A stretch of 64,000 nucleotides of DNA from Takakia lepidozioides (GCA_030704615.1 CM060731.1:70040756-70104755), one strand, 5' to 3'; counted from the stretch's first letter, positions 47,236 to 59,400 are shown. Numbers and translations are program-made. Notes: generated from the letters alone by a model not told the origin.

Positions 47236-47332
47236 TACTCGGAGGTTCTTGATGACATGGAGAGGTTTCAGGCCAAACAGCTTCTCATTTTGGAGGCAAA
47301 GAGAGAAATACTGTTGCTCCTCCTTGATATTT
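47236..47332 (-). pseudogene. DYW-domain scrap of a PPR gene
   Basis: This segment aligns with the large PPR gene at about 26735-26835: it shares GGTTCTTGATGACATGGAG, CAGCTTCTCA and GGAGGCAAAGA. It covers the HSEKLAIAFG to VIKNL part of a DYW deaminase on the minus strand, with substitutions. Nothing else of that gene remains nearby. Confidence 0.7.
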
Positions 47333-48149
47333 AACAACAAAATTCATCTGCCAGGCAAGTATCTAGTATTACAGTCACAAGTAAAAATAACCCATGTAAT
47401 TATCACCTGTATGGACCTTATGTGTTAAACCCAACCAACAAAGGAAGCCCCAATGCTAATAGCAAGCAAGTAACTAGCAGACTTATTGAACCCACCAATG
47501 GCTGCCACCCATAGATAAAAAATGTACCCCCATTCCCTCATCCTTGCATATCTTTCTCTGTGTGTCTCTCCCAAAGAATAGAGCGATTTCAACCACTGCC
47601 AAATCGTGCTGGCATTCACCTCAAGGTCTGTTTGAATAAAATGACACATTCATACCTCACTTGGAATATCAGAAACGGTTACTTCCCCTTGCACATACAA
47701 AGCAAGCAAAGTACTCACCAAAGTGGGTGCGGACTCCCTGGCAACGGGCAGAGTCAAGTGCTTGGGGTCGCCTCCTAGCAATGGTCTGCTCTAGTCACTG
47801 CAGCTTGCTAGTGACCTCACCTGCCTCAAGCCAGGACTAACCACACTTCAGCATGGCAACATGTAAACAAATGGGAAGAGTTGAGGAGTGAGGGAAAGGG
47901 TAGAATGGATGGACCTGCCAAGGACGAGCAGCCTCTGAAAAGACCATAACATCTCCAGGCTTCACTCCCATAACAAGACAGGAGATGAGAAACGTTTCCT
48001 GTCTCCACTTCCTGCATGTTCCAGACTGTGAGAGAAGAGGGAAAAACGATACAAGTACATGTAATATCCCCTGAAAGTACTTGCAACACTTCCTCAATGT
48101 GTGTGTATGGCTGCAGCTCCAGACTGCTGCGAAACATGAACCACAGTTC

Positions 48150-50042
48150 AAATTAATTTGTTTTGACAACGATGACTATACATGTCCAGAGCGAAGCTCA
48201 AGATGTAAGCAGAGCTGAGGTTTATTAAGAGAAAGCCTAACAAGTTAAGTTCCCGAAGGTTGCAAGGACTCTCTACCAGACGAGAAACAGCACCGTCATC
48301 GGCACTCCAGCCTGCAAAGCTCAACTTGTCCCGACATGCCAGGGCTTGCTTCATGCCCTCTCTCCATTTCCTGCAAACTCTGCTGGCCCTGGCAGTCATC
48401 ACCCATATATGAACGGGGTTGAGTAGAGAAAAGTGAAAGGAAGCCCGAGAAGGGGTCTGCCAGGAATCCATAGCCTGAGAGCGAAAAAGGTTGGTTGATG
48501 GTATTGACCCATTGATGTTCTTTATGGATTTCCTTGCCACCCTGTAGGATTGTCTTCCATTGATCTGGGATAGAGCAGATGATGGTTTGGATCCCAGCTA
48601 CCAGCCTGTTTTGACCCAGCGCCATCCTAAGGGAATCCGAGTTGCTGTCCCACAAGTGAGCTATTTGCCAGAAGCCTCTCGTTTCCCATGCTGCCCATCG
48701 TCTAGCTTGTGCTCTCTCTAGAGGGGTTGGATTTGATGTATTAAGGAAAAGATGCTGCCTCATTGTTTCTTGGAAGGTGGCAGGCTCCGACTTGAGCAGA
48801 AATGGCCTAAATCTTTTCCAGGCTTTCCAAATGTTTTTCCACAAAGGCGATCCCACTGATTTGTGATTGAATCCCTGGGTTATCCACCTGGTGGATTGTT
48901 TCCAGTGAGTGCTCAGGAGAGGTGAGCTAAAGGCTATGTTTTCTTCCACCAGAAGTTTCCACCACCCGCCTTCGGGTCCCAGAAATCTGGGCAACCATTT
49001 TCCCAGCAGAGCGTGGATCTGCATTTCTGGGTCCAAGATACCTAACCCCCACTCTTCTTTGGGAGGCATATTTGCCTCCATGACACCTGGGGTCTTTTGT
49101 TCCGTGTTGAACAGTTTGCTCCCCAAATGAAGTTTCTCACGCATCTTTTGACATCGTTTAGGAACAACGAATCCGGGCCCCAAGTGGAGGCAAAGTACCA
49201 AATGCCTGCCTGTAGCACCTGGTTTGCCACCAAAGCTTCCTGTAATGGTGAGAAAGCGTGATCCCCAGTAGGTTAATTTTCTCTTGAGCGTGGCTAGAAT
49301 GGGCCCCATTCTTTGGTTCTCTGTAAGGTCTTACCAAAAACGTATCCTAGCAGTGTTGTTGACTCGCCCGATGCCAGCCAGATTAGACCTATTTCAGCCC
49401 CCCATGAGGGGTTATTGCCTATTTTTGATTGTGCGAGGTCTCCCACCAAGATTGCATTGGTCTTACTCCAATTGACCCTGAAGCCGGAGACCTCACAGAA
49501 CTGGGTTAAAGTATCATGGGCTGCCTATAGGGTGTTGGGGGTGGCATCAAGTAGTAAGAATGTATCGTCAACAAACATAGAGTCTTTTACTTGGGATTTG
49601 GAGCCCAGACCTAGGGTTTTTTATCCTGAGGCCTTGCACCGAAGCTTCAGAGTCCAGCAGGTAACCTAGGGTGTCAGCCACAAACAAGAAAAGAAAGGGA
49701 GACAACGGGCATCCTTGTCTAGCCGACCTGTGGAGTAAAAAAGGAGCGGAGAGATGGCCATTGATCAGGACTCTGCTAGTGGATTGGTAGAGAAGGATTT
49801 GAACCCATTGACAGAAGTTTTCTGGGATGCCTGTCTTTCGAAGAACCGCCAGAAGGAAGGTCCAATCTACCTTGTCGAAGGCTTTCTCAAAATCTAGCAA
49901 CCATAGGGCCAGGGCCTGGTTGTTTCTGGAAGCATATGAGGAGGCTTCTTGAGCAAAAGGATATTGTCGAGAATGTACCTACCTTTAATAAAACCAGCCT
50001 GGCCTGTCCTGATAAGCTGAGGGAGAAGGGGCTAGATGTTAC
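48150..50042 (-). pseudogene. Non-LTR retrotransposon (LINE) reverse transcriptase
   Basis: Read leftwards, the reverse transcriptase begins with TGQAGFIKGRYILDNILLL (near 50010), then motif A LLDFEKAFDKVDW (near 49880), motif B ARQGCPLSPFLFLFVADTL (near 49710) and motif C FVDDTFLLLDATPNT (near 49570). A long frame at 49309-48296 then gives the C-terminal region (KEEWGLGILDPEMQIHALLG, typical of plant LINEs). At least three frame changes or stops interrupt it (after TTRPWPYGC, near 49565 and near 49310). The endonuclease domain expected upstream is absent, so the copy is 5'-truncated. Confidence 0.85.
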
Positions 50043-50103
50043 TTTCTCCTCTCACTATGCTTAATTTGTGAGTGGTCGCTCCCAGGTATTTTCCTTATAT
50101 ATT

Positions 50104-50105
<2 letters not shown>
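50030..50105 (+). mobile_element. SINE family A tail fragment
   Basis: TTACTTTCTCCTCTCACT, TTTGTGAGTGGTCGCTCC and an AT-rich end match the SINE A tail. It abuts the 5'-truncated end of the LINE. Confidence 0.65.

Positions 50106-50108
<3 letters not shown>

Positions 50109-50137
<29 letters not shown>
50109..50137. repeat. (AT)n microsatellite
   Basis: A pure AT run of about 14 units follows the SINE tail. Confidence 0.95.
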
Positions 50138-50258
50138 ACAGCAGAAGGAATAATGTCAAGCTCTGAGAGAGCTTGTCCTTGTCATTTGATTGGAGTAGTT
50201 GAAACTAAATGCACTGCCAAACACATCAACTGACTACCTCAAGTATCATGTTAGCATG

Positions 50259-50415
50259 TAGCCGAGTCATAATGGGCACATACCACGTTGGATGTGGTTG
50301 TGGGTTCAAACCACAGTCTGGTGTGTCATGAAGGTGTCCACCTTCCTAGCGGAAGGCAGTAGCCCTTCGGGGTGAAGTGACTCCATAAGTTACACTTCCT
50401 TCAGGAGACGTCATA
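50259..50415 (+). mobile_element. SINE family B, copy 2
   Basis: The tRNA-like head includes GTAGCCGAGTCATAATGGG and a B box GTGGGTTCAAACCAC. The body has GGTGTCCACCTTCCTAGCGG and ACACTTCCTTCAGG. It is better preserved than the copy at 15846 and ends near a T-rich tract. Confidence 0.75.
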
Positions 50416-51541
50416 CTTTTTTTTTCCTGTTATAGGGACTTGAGTGAACTACCGCTATAGGTACTTTGTATTTTGTATACACGTACATTATGTATAACAA
50501 ACGTCCGCCACAAGAGGCTATGTCCTTGCTCTTCCTTTTGTGATTTTGGCGTTGTTGTTTTATATTTTTCTCCACGGCTTCATGAATCATGCCCATCAAC
50601 CCTCCATAGACTAGGCTTAATGGATGAGCCTATTCTCCCCCTAGGCAAGATGTCTCCACAATGCCTCTACGATATCCTTTGTGGGTCATGTCAACCCTCC
50701 ATAGACTAGGCTTAATGGATAAGCCTAGTTCTCCGTTCTCCGCCTAGACAAGATGTCTCCACAATACCTCTATCCCTTGCGGGACAGAGCCAATATATAT
50801 GTGTGTATATTGTATATTATATACATACACAGTGCCATAAGGTTCACCAACAAAACACTTTCTTCCTTTTTAAGTTTTGAGAATAAATAGTAGAGTGACG
50901 AAACACATTGCTTTACATGCGTGTTTCACGGAGTCTCTTTCCATTTCACCTGCTCTAACCACTGTTGTGTGGCCATGAAGGTTATAAACATGGATGACCC
51001 ACTTTACAATGCTCTCCTCTATAGGTACAAAGCCGGCACCCACTTAAGTGGCATATCCAAGCTACTTATGAGGCAAGTAAACTATCACTTACCTACCCAC
51101 CAGGAAAGTGAAGGGCGTTTGTTCAAAGTTGATGCTTTGGAAGGCCAATCTGCTGTGGAAGTCCCTCCTAGGTTCGCGGTTCCTGCCTTGCTTGAGCTGT
51201 ATCATGCATCTATTTTTGCTGGTCATTTGGGGGTTACAAAGACAGTCAAGAGGTTACAAGAACAATACCATTGGAACGGCTTAGTAAAGGATGTCTCAGA
51301 TTTCATTGCCAGATGCGTACCCTGTCATCCCAAAACAGAACCGAAGCTCCACTTCCTTTACAGCTAATCCCTATCATAGAGCCTTTTGCAAGGGTTGGCT
51401 TAGATCTAGTTGGACCACTCAAACCTACGTCCAAGGGCCATGCCTACATTGTTGTAGCTACAGATTACCTAACGAAATGGGACAGTGATGAAGTCGTACA
51501 ATTCTTCTTTGATAAGGTGATCCTCCGCCATGGGTGCCCTC

Positions 51542-52681
51542 CAGTGTCGTGCGGGTATATTGATTTCAATATACCCTTAGGGTATAAGTAAATTATTTTA
51601 GTCAAATCATTTACCCTCCGGGTATGGATTAATTAACATTTCAGATTTCTATATAACCCCCGGGTATGGATATATATGCTAAAATATACCCTGAGGGTAT
51701 GAATAGTTTCCGGGTATGGATAGTTATTTCCATTAATATATAATTTAATGGTTTTAAAGAATATATGATGTTCTTTTTTTTCTTTTCTTTTTTTCCATAA
51801 AGGAAATCTGGGAGTGACTGCTCACAAGATATTCTTCAATATGTACAAAACACAGAAAAAACTATTAAAAAAAACAAAAAACAAAAAACAAAAAACAAAA
51901 AACAATCTTTGGTAAAAGAGAAAATTGCATAATATTTTGGTGTTAATTTCCAATGCAAGATGGAGGAGGTTTGAGATTTTTTTTTAAACACGTCGGCTGG
52001 TAGCTCAGCTGGTAAGTGCACAATGTGTGTCACTCAGATGGTTCGGGGTTCGAACCCGCTGCTCTGCCCCGTGTGTGGGATTGTTCGTGTGACGGTATGT
52101 TTGGGCGTTGATCGTCTTGTAGGTCTCATGGCCCATAAATGAAAGGGGGTTAATCTTTCCCCCTCCTCAAGGGCCTGAATTGTGGGTTGTCGCTCCCAGA
52201 TTTCCTTAAATAAATAATAAATAAAAACCCCTCAAGGACCTAAATTGTGGGCTATCAGGTTTCCTTATATATATATATGCGAGATCTGAAGAGGTATTGT
52301 TTGGGTTATATGATATTTAAGGAATGATATATATGTAACATTTGTTTTAGCTCTGATTGGAGCTTTGTTATAGCTCAAGGCTCCCTATCAACACAACAAA
52401 ACGAGAAAAGACCTAGCACATAAAGGCTATGAAGGCACATAAAGGCCCTTATATACCCTGATTAGATGTACCCTTCATTTTAACATATACCCTTCAGGAA
52501 AGTAGGTATATTGAGCGTAAGGTAAATATAAAGATAAGGGTATATCATAAAAATATACCCTGATATAAATAAGGGTATACATCCAGTACCTATGCCATAC
52601 CAGGGTATATATATATATATCAATATACCCTGATATACCCGCCGGGTATGTCAGGGTAATTCATATACCCGCCCAACACTG
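51542..52681. mobile_element. hAT-like non-autonomous element, 1140 bp
   Basis: Ends are CAGTGTCGTGCGGGTATAT and, read inward from the right, CAGTGTTGGGCGGGTATAT (17 of 19 identical). Perfect 8-bp duplications GTGCCCTC flank it (51534-51541 and 52682-52689). GGGTATA and TATACCC words crowd both subterminal regions. It carries SINE material inside and no transposase. Confidence 0.92.
51990..52275 (+). mobile_element. SINE (tRNA head) inside the hAT-like element
   Basis: GGTAGCTCAGCTGGTAAGTG and GGGGTTCGAACCCGC are clear A and B boxes. The 3' part, GGCCTGAATTGTGGGTTGTC then GCTCCCAGATTTCCTTA, matches the SINE A tail, and a second tail-like stretch (CCTAAATTGTGGGCTATC) follows at 52215-52270. 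A minus-strand tail fragment lies at 51795-51835. Confidence 0.8.
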
Positions 52682-53639
52682 GTGCCCTCTTGAGATCCTC
52701 ACAGATCAAGGTACCAAATTCTGCAATCAACTCATGAAGATTGTCTTGTTCAATTTAAACATTAAGCATGCTATGACTGCTCCCTACAACCCCCAATGCA
52801 ATGGCTTGACCAAGCACTTTAACCAAACCATGTGTAGGATGCTGGAGAAAAATAGGACCCTTATTGATGAGTGGGACATCGTCATTCTTATTTTGTTGTT
52901 TGTCTATCGTACTTCCAATTCATGTTAATACCAAGATATCTCCCTTTGAGTTATTGTATGGTAGAAATTGTCGTAGCCCCTTCCATATTTCCTTGCTGCA
53001 AGTTTGTGCTACAGAGCCTGAAAACTGGGAAGAATTTCTACTCTCCATGGATACCGTACGCGCAGGTCGGTTTTGGCACCCAGCTGCCGAATTAATTAAT
53101 TTCTGAGACCTGGGTGCTTTTGACACATGGAAAGTAGTTTCCAAGGTTTTAGGCATTTGCCGTGGCTAATTTTTCGACATTGCACAAGCTACTCTCCTCC
53201 AGTATGTTCGTAGTCCATAACTCCCCACCATATTGACAGTGAACTTTTCCGCACTTCAAGCCTGTCCTTCTTATCCATATCCACTACGTCGTCGATGTCG
53301 ATAGTGACATTGTTGCTCGTTTTTTTTTTCCAAAAGCTAGTGAGGTTTGTTATGGACTGTGTGCAATCTTGCACTTGCTTGCAGTGCATTCATGAGAGGA
53401 ATCTTGACGTATACATTAGCACCAAACATTGTAAGTGTGTGTTGAAAACTTATCAAACTTTATCACTTGTAGATGCAATCCGAGATAGGGCAAGAAAATG
53501 CAAGTGCACATCAAAGAGAATTCTTTCAACTTTCTTCTGTTGCAGAGAGAATAAGAACAAAGGGAATGAGACGCTAGAATGTAGTACATCTGATGAAGAT
53601 GATATTGAGAGTGAAGATAGATAATCAAGTCTTTTATTT

Positions 53640-56284
53640 TTTGTGAGTGCCATGATGGCTACTAATCAACTATCTTTGACGAGGTTTTTGAAAAGTATGA
53701 GCGATGATGATATCAATGGAGAGTTTCAGAAAATCACTTTAAAATTTGAGAATGAAGCTGTAGAAAAGAAGTCTCTTCCACCTAAACCTAAGTGATCAGT
53801 GGGGAGGCCTCGGAAAGTAGAGCCTCAAATGACACTTTTGAATGGCACTTTAGGACCGCTTCTTGCAACAACTAGCAGTTCACCACCAATGCGCACATGC
53901 AAAAGATCTAATAAGAAAAAAAGATGATCATATGTGAATTGGTTCACGGAGGATACTTGGCCTCTAATTGAGGCGGCGGTGAAGCAATATCAAAGTTTGT
54001 CCACTGCCTTACACTATTTGAAATTGACTCACAGGTACCTAACTCTCATTAGGTACTCTCTTCATTGTGGTCATTTTTTAAATATTATTTCAAAGAGAAT
54101 GTACTGCTGAGACATTATTTTCCATAGCTTTGTGGTCATAGACATAGGTAATTAGGAAAGAGAGTCAGTGAAAACGAAGCTAGCTAGTCTTATTTAGATA
54201 ATGAGCATGCACTCAGCTCATTGGGAGTCACCTTTGATATTCCAAGTCTGTGAATTCAGTAGCATAGTTACTTTATGCATGAATTAGGGTTTGCAGCAAT
54301 TCCAACAAGGGTTGTCCAGTACACACAAGGCTGAGTTTTATATTGCATGAGCATGCACTTGCTTGAAAGGGACTGCGAGGTAATGTAGCCCATATGGTGT
54401 CTTCCTTGAAAGCAGTGAATGCTATAGGCCTGAGCCATATGATGGATAGTTTGTCCATAGTGAATGTTGGGACTTCTCTTTGGCTTTTCTTGGTGTTATG
54501 GTAAGACTTTCAGTGGCTATGGTGGCTGACCTCTTTTTGGTGACGGAGGCCTATATTAAATTGAATCTAGTTAAATTTGATTGAGGAATTATACTTGTAC
54601 AATGTAGAAAGGTCTCATATGTGTCACTTGATTCAATTTTATTTTGTAGGGTGCCTGGGATAAGTTCAAGCCCCTTTGACAGACTCAGTCGCAACTCTTT
54701 GTACACGTGGTTCACTTTTGAAGGGCACTTGAAGCCTAAGTATTTTCTTCATATTGGAAGACACAGTCAATTCATACCCTCAACTCAAAATCATGGACCT
54801 CTTGCATCTAGACTTGATGTGGTGAAAGAATTGTGTGAGTTGCTTATGAAAATGAGAGTATGCAGGGCAATCTTTAAATGTTGGGATTTGCCAACCAATG
54901 ATTTTGGGTTTCATTACTGTTCGTGCACCTGAGTTATTGGGTAAGTTTAAAGTGACAATACCGTGGACACGAGCATTCTTCAATAACACACTAAATTGGA
55001 GCTATCGACAGGCCACCACCGCATGTGGAAAACTTCTAGAAGATTGGGAGACTCTTAGAAAATTTATGGCGTACCGAGTTGCTTACTTTGTGAAGGCATA
55101 CGATATCCCTCCAAATCTGGTTATAAATACTGATCAAACATGTACTACATTTCATATTCTGCTAATTTTGCATGGCTTAGTTTTGCCTGAAACTTAATTT
55201 TATGTATGTATGTATGTATGTTATGTGTTTCTAATCAATTTAGCTTGCTTTATAGTTCATAATGTGGTTTCATTCTTCCACTGTCTTGCTGATTTTATAT
55301 GTAATATATTTGATCATGATTTTTAAAGGTTATGATCAATCAGCGAAGTAGCTGCATGTATGATTTAAAATTTCTAATGTCAATTGATTTTTATTTTTAT
55401 TTTTTTTCTCTTGTGATATTCATCTTGTTCCCATGGCTAGGGAGCGCACTTGGGAGAGGAAGGGCTCAAAGGATATCAAAGTCCTTGGAGTAGTGGATAA
55501 GCGTCAGATTACATGTTATGTATCATCATCGGCTGCTGGTAACTTACTACCATTGCAAATCATCTTCACTGGTAAAACAAATCGATATTTACCAAAAACC
55601 CCAGCTGCAAGAAATTGTTTCGATTATGGGTTTCATTTCACAATGACTGAAAACCATTGGTCCAACATTAAAACATGTAAACAATTTGTCCGTCATATCC
55701 TGGTTCCATATTTTAAAGACGTGGTAGATAAAATAACACTGCCAAGGAGCCAGAAGATGATTTGGCTTATAGATTGCTGGTCCGTCCACAAATCAGAGGC
55801 ATTTCTTGCGTGGATGAAGAAAGAGTTCTCATATATTTGTGTGTTATTTATTCATACAAATTGCACATCAAAGCTCCAACCTGCAGATGTCAGTCTTCTA
55901 CTGTCTTTGAAATGTGGTTTCACAACACAGTTCAAGCAATTGTCGGCAGCATCAATTCAACATCAAATTGAGAATGATGTCTTAAATGTTCAGCTTGATC
56001 TTAGAATAGGTACACTACGTGAAAAGTTGTGTACTTGGCTTCTGCATACTTGGAAAGTCGTGGGATGTCAGATGATTGTGAAATGGTGGGGCAAGTGTGG
56101 GTTGTTGATGACATTTGATAAAGGTTTTCAAGCGGAGGCTATGGAATCAAATGCACATGCTTCCCTGTTTTTCAGCTTGGAGGACGATTGTGAAGATACT
56201 GATGAACAACAAGACATGGAGGAGTTGTTCGAAGATGATGATATCATGGATATGATGCTCCAATGTGCTATGAGTGAAGCTTGA
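53640..56284 (+). pseudogene. DDE_1 (pogo-type) transposase gene with introns, decayed 5' part
   Basis: Blocks in order: an N-terminal part near 53651-53930 with SVGRPRKVEPQM (AT-hook-like) and two internal TGA stops; about 53937-54033 with NWFTEDTWPLIEAAVKQY, then an intron; about 54651-54830 (VPGISSSPFDRLSRNSLY onward); and about 54900-55140 with FGFITVRAPELLGKF and NLVINTDQT (first Asp of the DDE triad). After a second intron comes a clean 283-codon frame, 55433-56284, with ERTWERKGSKDIK, KMIWLIDCWSVHKSEA (second Asp), NCTSKLQPADVSLL (third Asp) and an acidic C-terminus. The architecture fits DDE_1 transposases of the pogo superfamily or domesticated relatives. The intact 3' exon is notable, but the broken 5' part argues against function. 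Confidence 0.65.
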
Positions 56285-56737
56285 AGTGCATTAGGTTTAG
56301 TTGCTAGTTGATAAGTAGATTCAGATTTGTATTTTCCATTTTCAACATATTTTCCTTCAATTTTTATTAATTCGGACATTGTGAGATTGAAATTTCTCGA
56401 ATATTTCAGACAAAATGGTTCAATTTTCTCCATATTTTTGGACGGTGCCGTTTTTAATTAATTATGTGCGAAACCGACCCGCGCGTAGTAAAGAAACGTC
56501 AGTTGCGTGAAACTGCTAAGTCTAACATTCGTGAGGTATTGCATTCATTGTCCTGACTAAAAACGTCATGATATGTGGACATGTGGCATCATATAAGGGG
56601 TTTGTTTTGAACTTTTAAATGTATTTAACAGTCAGAACCACGACTATGCTTATAGGATCTCCTTGCTAGGTGGTTTCTGTTGGATATCACACGTGTCAAT
56701 GTATGAATGAAAGTTGTTCAGTGATGTTAAAGTGATA

Positions 56738-56910
56738 TTGCTTACTACCTATAGTATAACCCTAGTCGTGCACATGTCTTCCTGTAATCTATACTTCTAC
56801 TGTTATAATGATTCTACCTACTGTAGTTTACTACCTATACTAGAACCATAGTCATGCATATATTTATCTGTGATCTGCACTTCTACTGCTATAGTGATTC
56901 TAACTACTGA
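56738..56910. repeat. About 87-bp tandem duplication
   Basis: Two copies share TTACTACCTATA, CATAGTC/CCTAGTC, GTGCA/ATGCA, ACTTCTACTG and GATTCTA; divergence is moderate. Confidence 0.8.
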
Positions 56911-57037
56911 CAGCAGTAACCCACATGACTGATACAACAACAGATTAGGGTAATATCTAATACAGATACAAAAAAAATACATTAGCTTACCAAAGATCAA
57001 AGTGACAAAAAATTGACTCTGCAAATGAATGTTTTAT

Positions 57038-57424
57038 TCACAGGCAAGAATGACAAGAAATAACAAAGTGAGAAAGTGCAAATGACATAACATAGGCACT
57101 TAAGATAGCAGCAGATGTAAAAAGAGTTTGTCTTAAACAATTGCCAGTCAAATTTACAGGGAAGTACCGGAGTCCCCAAAATCTGGCTTCTAAAATAACA
57201 ATCTGACCAAGTGCAAAAGACATTACATAGGCACCGAAGATAGCAGCAGATGTAAAAAAAGATTGTCTAAAACAACTACTAGTCAAATTTACAATATAGC
57301 ACCGGAGTCCCAAAATCATGCTTCTCAAAATACAGTCTAAGGGGGGCAGCATAACATACATGTTGTCCTCATAATCTTTAAATTTTTGGCTTTGACTCAC
57401 TAACCATGACATACAGCCATGCAT
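57038..57424 (-). CDS. Hypothetical 128-aa hydrophobic ORF with an internal duplication
   Basis: The frame carries two in-frame repeats of about 45 residues; each holds VNLT, LRQ/FRQ, FFTSAAI or LFTSAAI, and AYVMSFALG or AYVMSFALS. Both repeats are strongly hydrophobic and would give membrane segments if made. The DNA duplication is about 135 bp, a multiple of three. No homologue is recognised, no promoter or intron context supports expression, and it may be a chance frame in a tandem repeat. Confidence 0.25.
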   Translation of the reverse strand: MHGCMSWLVSQSQKFKDYEDNMYVMLPPLDCILRSMILGLRCYIVNLTSSCFRQSFFTSAAIFGAYVMSFALGQIVILEARFWGLRYFPVNLTGNCLRQTLFTSAAILSAYVMSFALSHFVISCHSCL

Positions 57425-57429
57425 CAGCC

Positions 57430-59400
57430 ATGTTAAAATCTAAATGTTGATTCGTGGAGAAGGTTCCCAAGTCAGTAACTCCATGCTCACTGCATTTACA
57501 CAACAACCACAAACACATGAGTCCTTGGGAAACACAGAATTGAGCCTTATCAAGCTATTTGACACATCACAAACCTAATGAAAACATCAGTTAGCATGTT
57601 ACATCACCATCACATACAAGAAATGACCCAAATTGATTCGAAAATCTCATTCTACAAATAACAACACAGGTGCGACAAAGAATACATACATGATTTGAGA
57701 TGAGTAATGGTTGTATAGCGGTGGGGAGGTCACTTTTTGACAACCTTGACCAATTTGTCGCTCCAAAGTGTGATGCTATCCAGAACGTGCTTCAGCTCAG
57801 TTTGGGTGGTTTAACTGTCGTATTGTGGTAAGGCAGTGGTGCATTCAGAATCAGTACTTCATCCACATGAACTGCAACGTACCCCAACGACACATCTTTG
57901 TACCCACGTGGAGGTTTTGTCCCCTCTAAGCCCATTACCACACACCCCTCCTACTTTGCATTTAAACATTGCTTCCATAAATACTACATCATCTCCTCTC
58001 TTTACCTGTCACAAACCACGACAACAAATCAGAACCAATATCTTGAAACTTGTCACCAACTACAAACATATACAAATGTTTGATAGTCCTCATTCATCTC
58101 ACGTCTCTCTACACAACTATACAGAAGACATTGATAACCAAGTTTGATAACTAACACTGATTCAAATCAATTCACACATATATAGAGTTCTAATAAAAAG
58201 AATGACATTACTCCATTATGCTCAATGGCCGGAGGTAGTTTATTGTTTTGCACTGGCATTGCTGCCCTTTGTTGCTGAACAAAAAATTGTTATTCCATAT
58301 CCAACCCACAACATGCCCAAGCAGGTTAGAACAATGAATGCCTCAGAGCATAGTACAAAACCAGCAATGCATTACATGCCATCATTCGGGATACAAAAAC
58401 CCTGCTGAGAAAAAAAACGTAATAAAAATGCTACTGAAATCTTGCAAACAATATCTCACGCCAAAAAAACCCTACAATCCTTACATATTGTGTTTCTGAA
58501 TTTCATGTAATGCTGCCTCCACAGTTCATAAAACCAGACACCTTGAGCATAATCACAGCTTCCAAAACAAAACCAAGAGATTATGGGCACATGACCTCTT
58601 GTGGCACTATTGGGCATGTTATAAGGATATTATGTGCAGCATGATCAAGACCAAAAGGGGGGGGGGTGGGGCTGAGAGCAGCAATTGCTACTGCTCTCAG
58701 CTTCCCCCCCCCACCATTCCAAAAATAAAATAAAAAATGGGGGGGGAGGTTTAGACTTAAAATATGAGGTGTGAAGGCAGACTCGGATACTTACGTCTGT
58801 CTCTTGCATGCGTGCATGAAGATGGCAGACTTGGAAATTAGAAAGCATATGCACGATCGCATTAAATAGATATAAAGCTGGTAGAATTGATGGCAGACTG
58901 AACGAGTTATCAAGTAGAGAAACGATCCCATGATATAGGCCCTTCTACTTCTTTTTAACCTTATCTGAAATCAAAAACCTGACTGAGAATAAACCCAAAT
59001 ATCTGATTACCGTACGGTTGGATGAACTGTTGCTGCGAGCTCGGATGGATGGATATCGGATGTGGCGGGGCAGACCGTTACGTTAGTCTGAGCCGGGCTA
59101 CATTAAATTAGGGTTGTCTTTAGTTAACAGCTAGTTTAGGATTATGATAGGTAAGCTAGCGTCTTTGAGTGGCCCTGCTGGGACGACATTTGGCTAGTCA
59201 ATGTAGAGTATCCATCTGGCCCGGATTTCGTTTCTAATATTACTTAAGCCTGGGCTCATAAGCAAACAGGGTGGTGGATTTGATCGGAAGTGGTGTACGG
59301 TGTATTTGCGTTGGAACTTGAGTGTGCATGAGCTTTTGGATGAACGTGTGTCTGAAGTGTGAATCATTGTGACAGATTCCATCCTATCTAGCAAAACCCT
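57430..59400. other. No recognisable gene
   Basis: Only motif-free open frames are present. The G-run hairpin at 58657-58714 is the single striking structure. Confidence 0.45.
58657..58714. repeat. G-run/C-run hairpin
   Basis: Arms GGTGGGGCTGAGAGCAG and CTGCTCTCAGCTTCCCC pair around a short CAATTGCTA loop, with a long G run on the left and a C run on the right. Another G run follows at 58740-58750. Confidence 0.85.

Larger units (their letters stand above)
50921..53104 (+). pseudogene. Ty3/gypsy integrase region, interrupted
   Basis: The frame at 50921-51366 holds the integrase zinc-binding domain: HASIFAGHLGVTKTVKRL and FIARCVPCH. After a frame change near 51360 the core domain follows, with FARVGLDLVGPL (first catalytic Asp) and YIVVATDYLTKW. 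It is cut at HGCP by a 1140-bp insertion (51542-52681) and resumes at about 52682 with EILTDQGTKFCNQLM (second Asp) and TAPYNPQCNGLTKHFNQTM. There the expected catalytic Glu is Lys. A further frame change near 52915 precedes VNTKISPFELLYGRNCRSP. No LTRs, protease or reverse transcriptase are seen in the window, so this is an internal fragment. Confidence 0.85.

Noticed and set aside
52000-52075. Functional tRNA gene
   Set aside because: A and B boxes are good, but the 5' acceptor strand does not pair with a 3' end and a SINE body follows directly.
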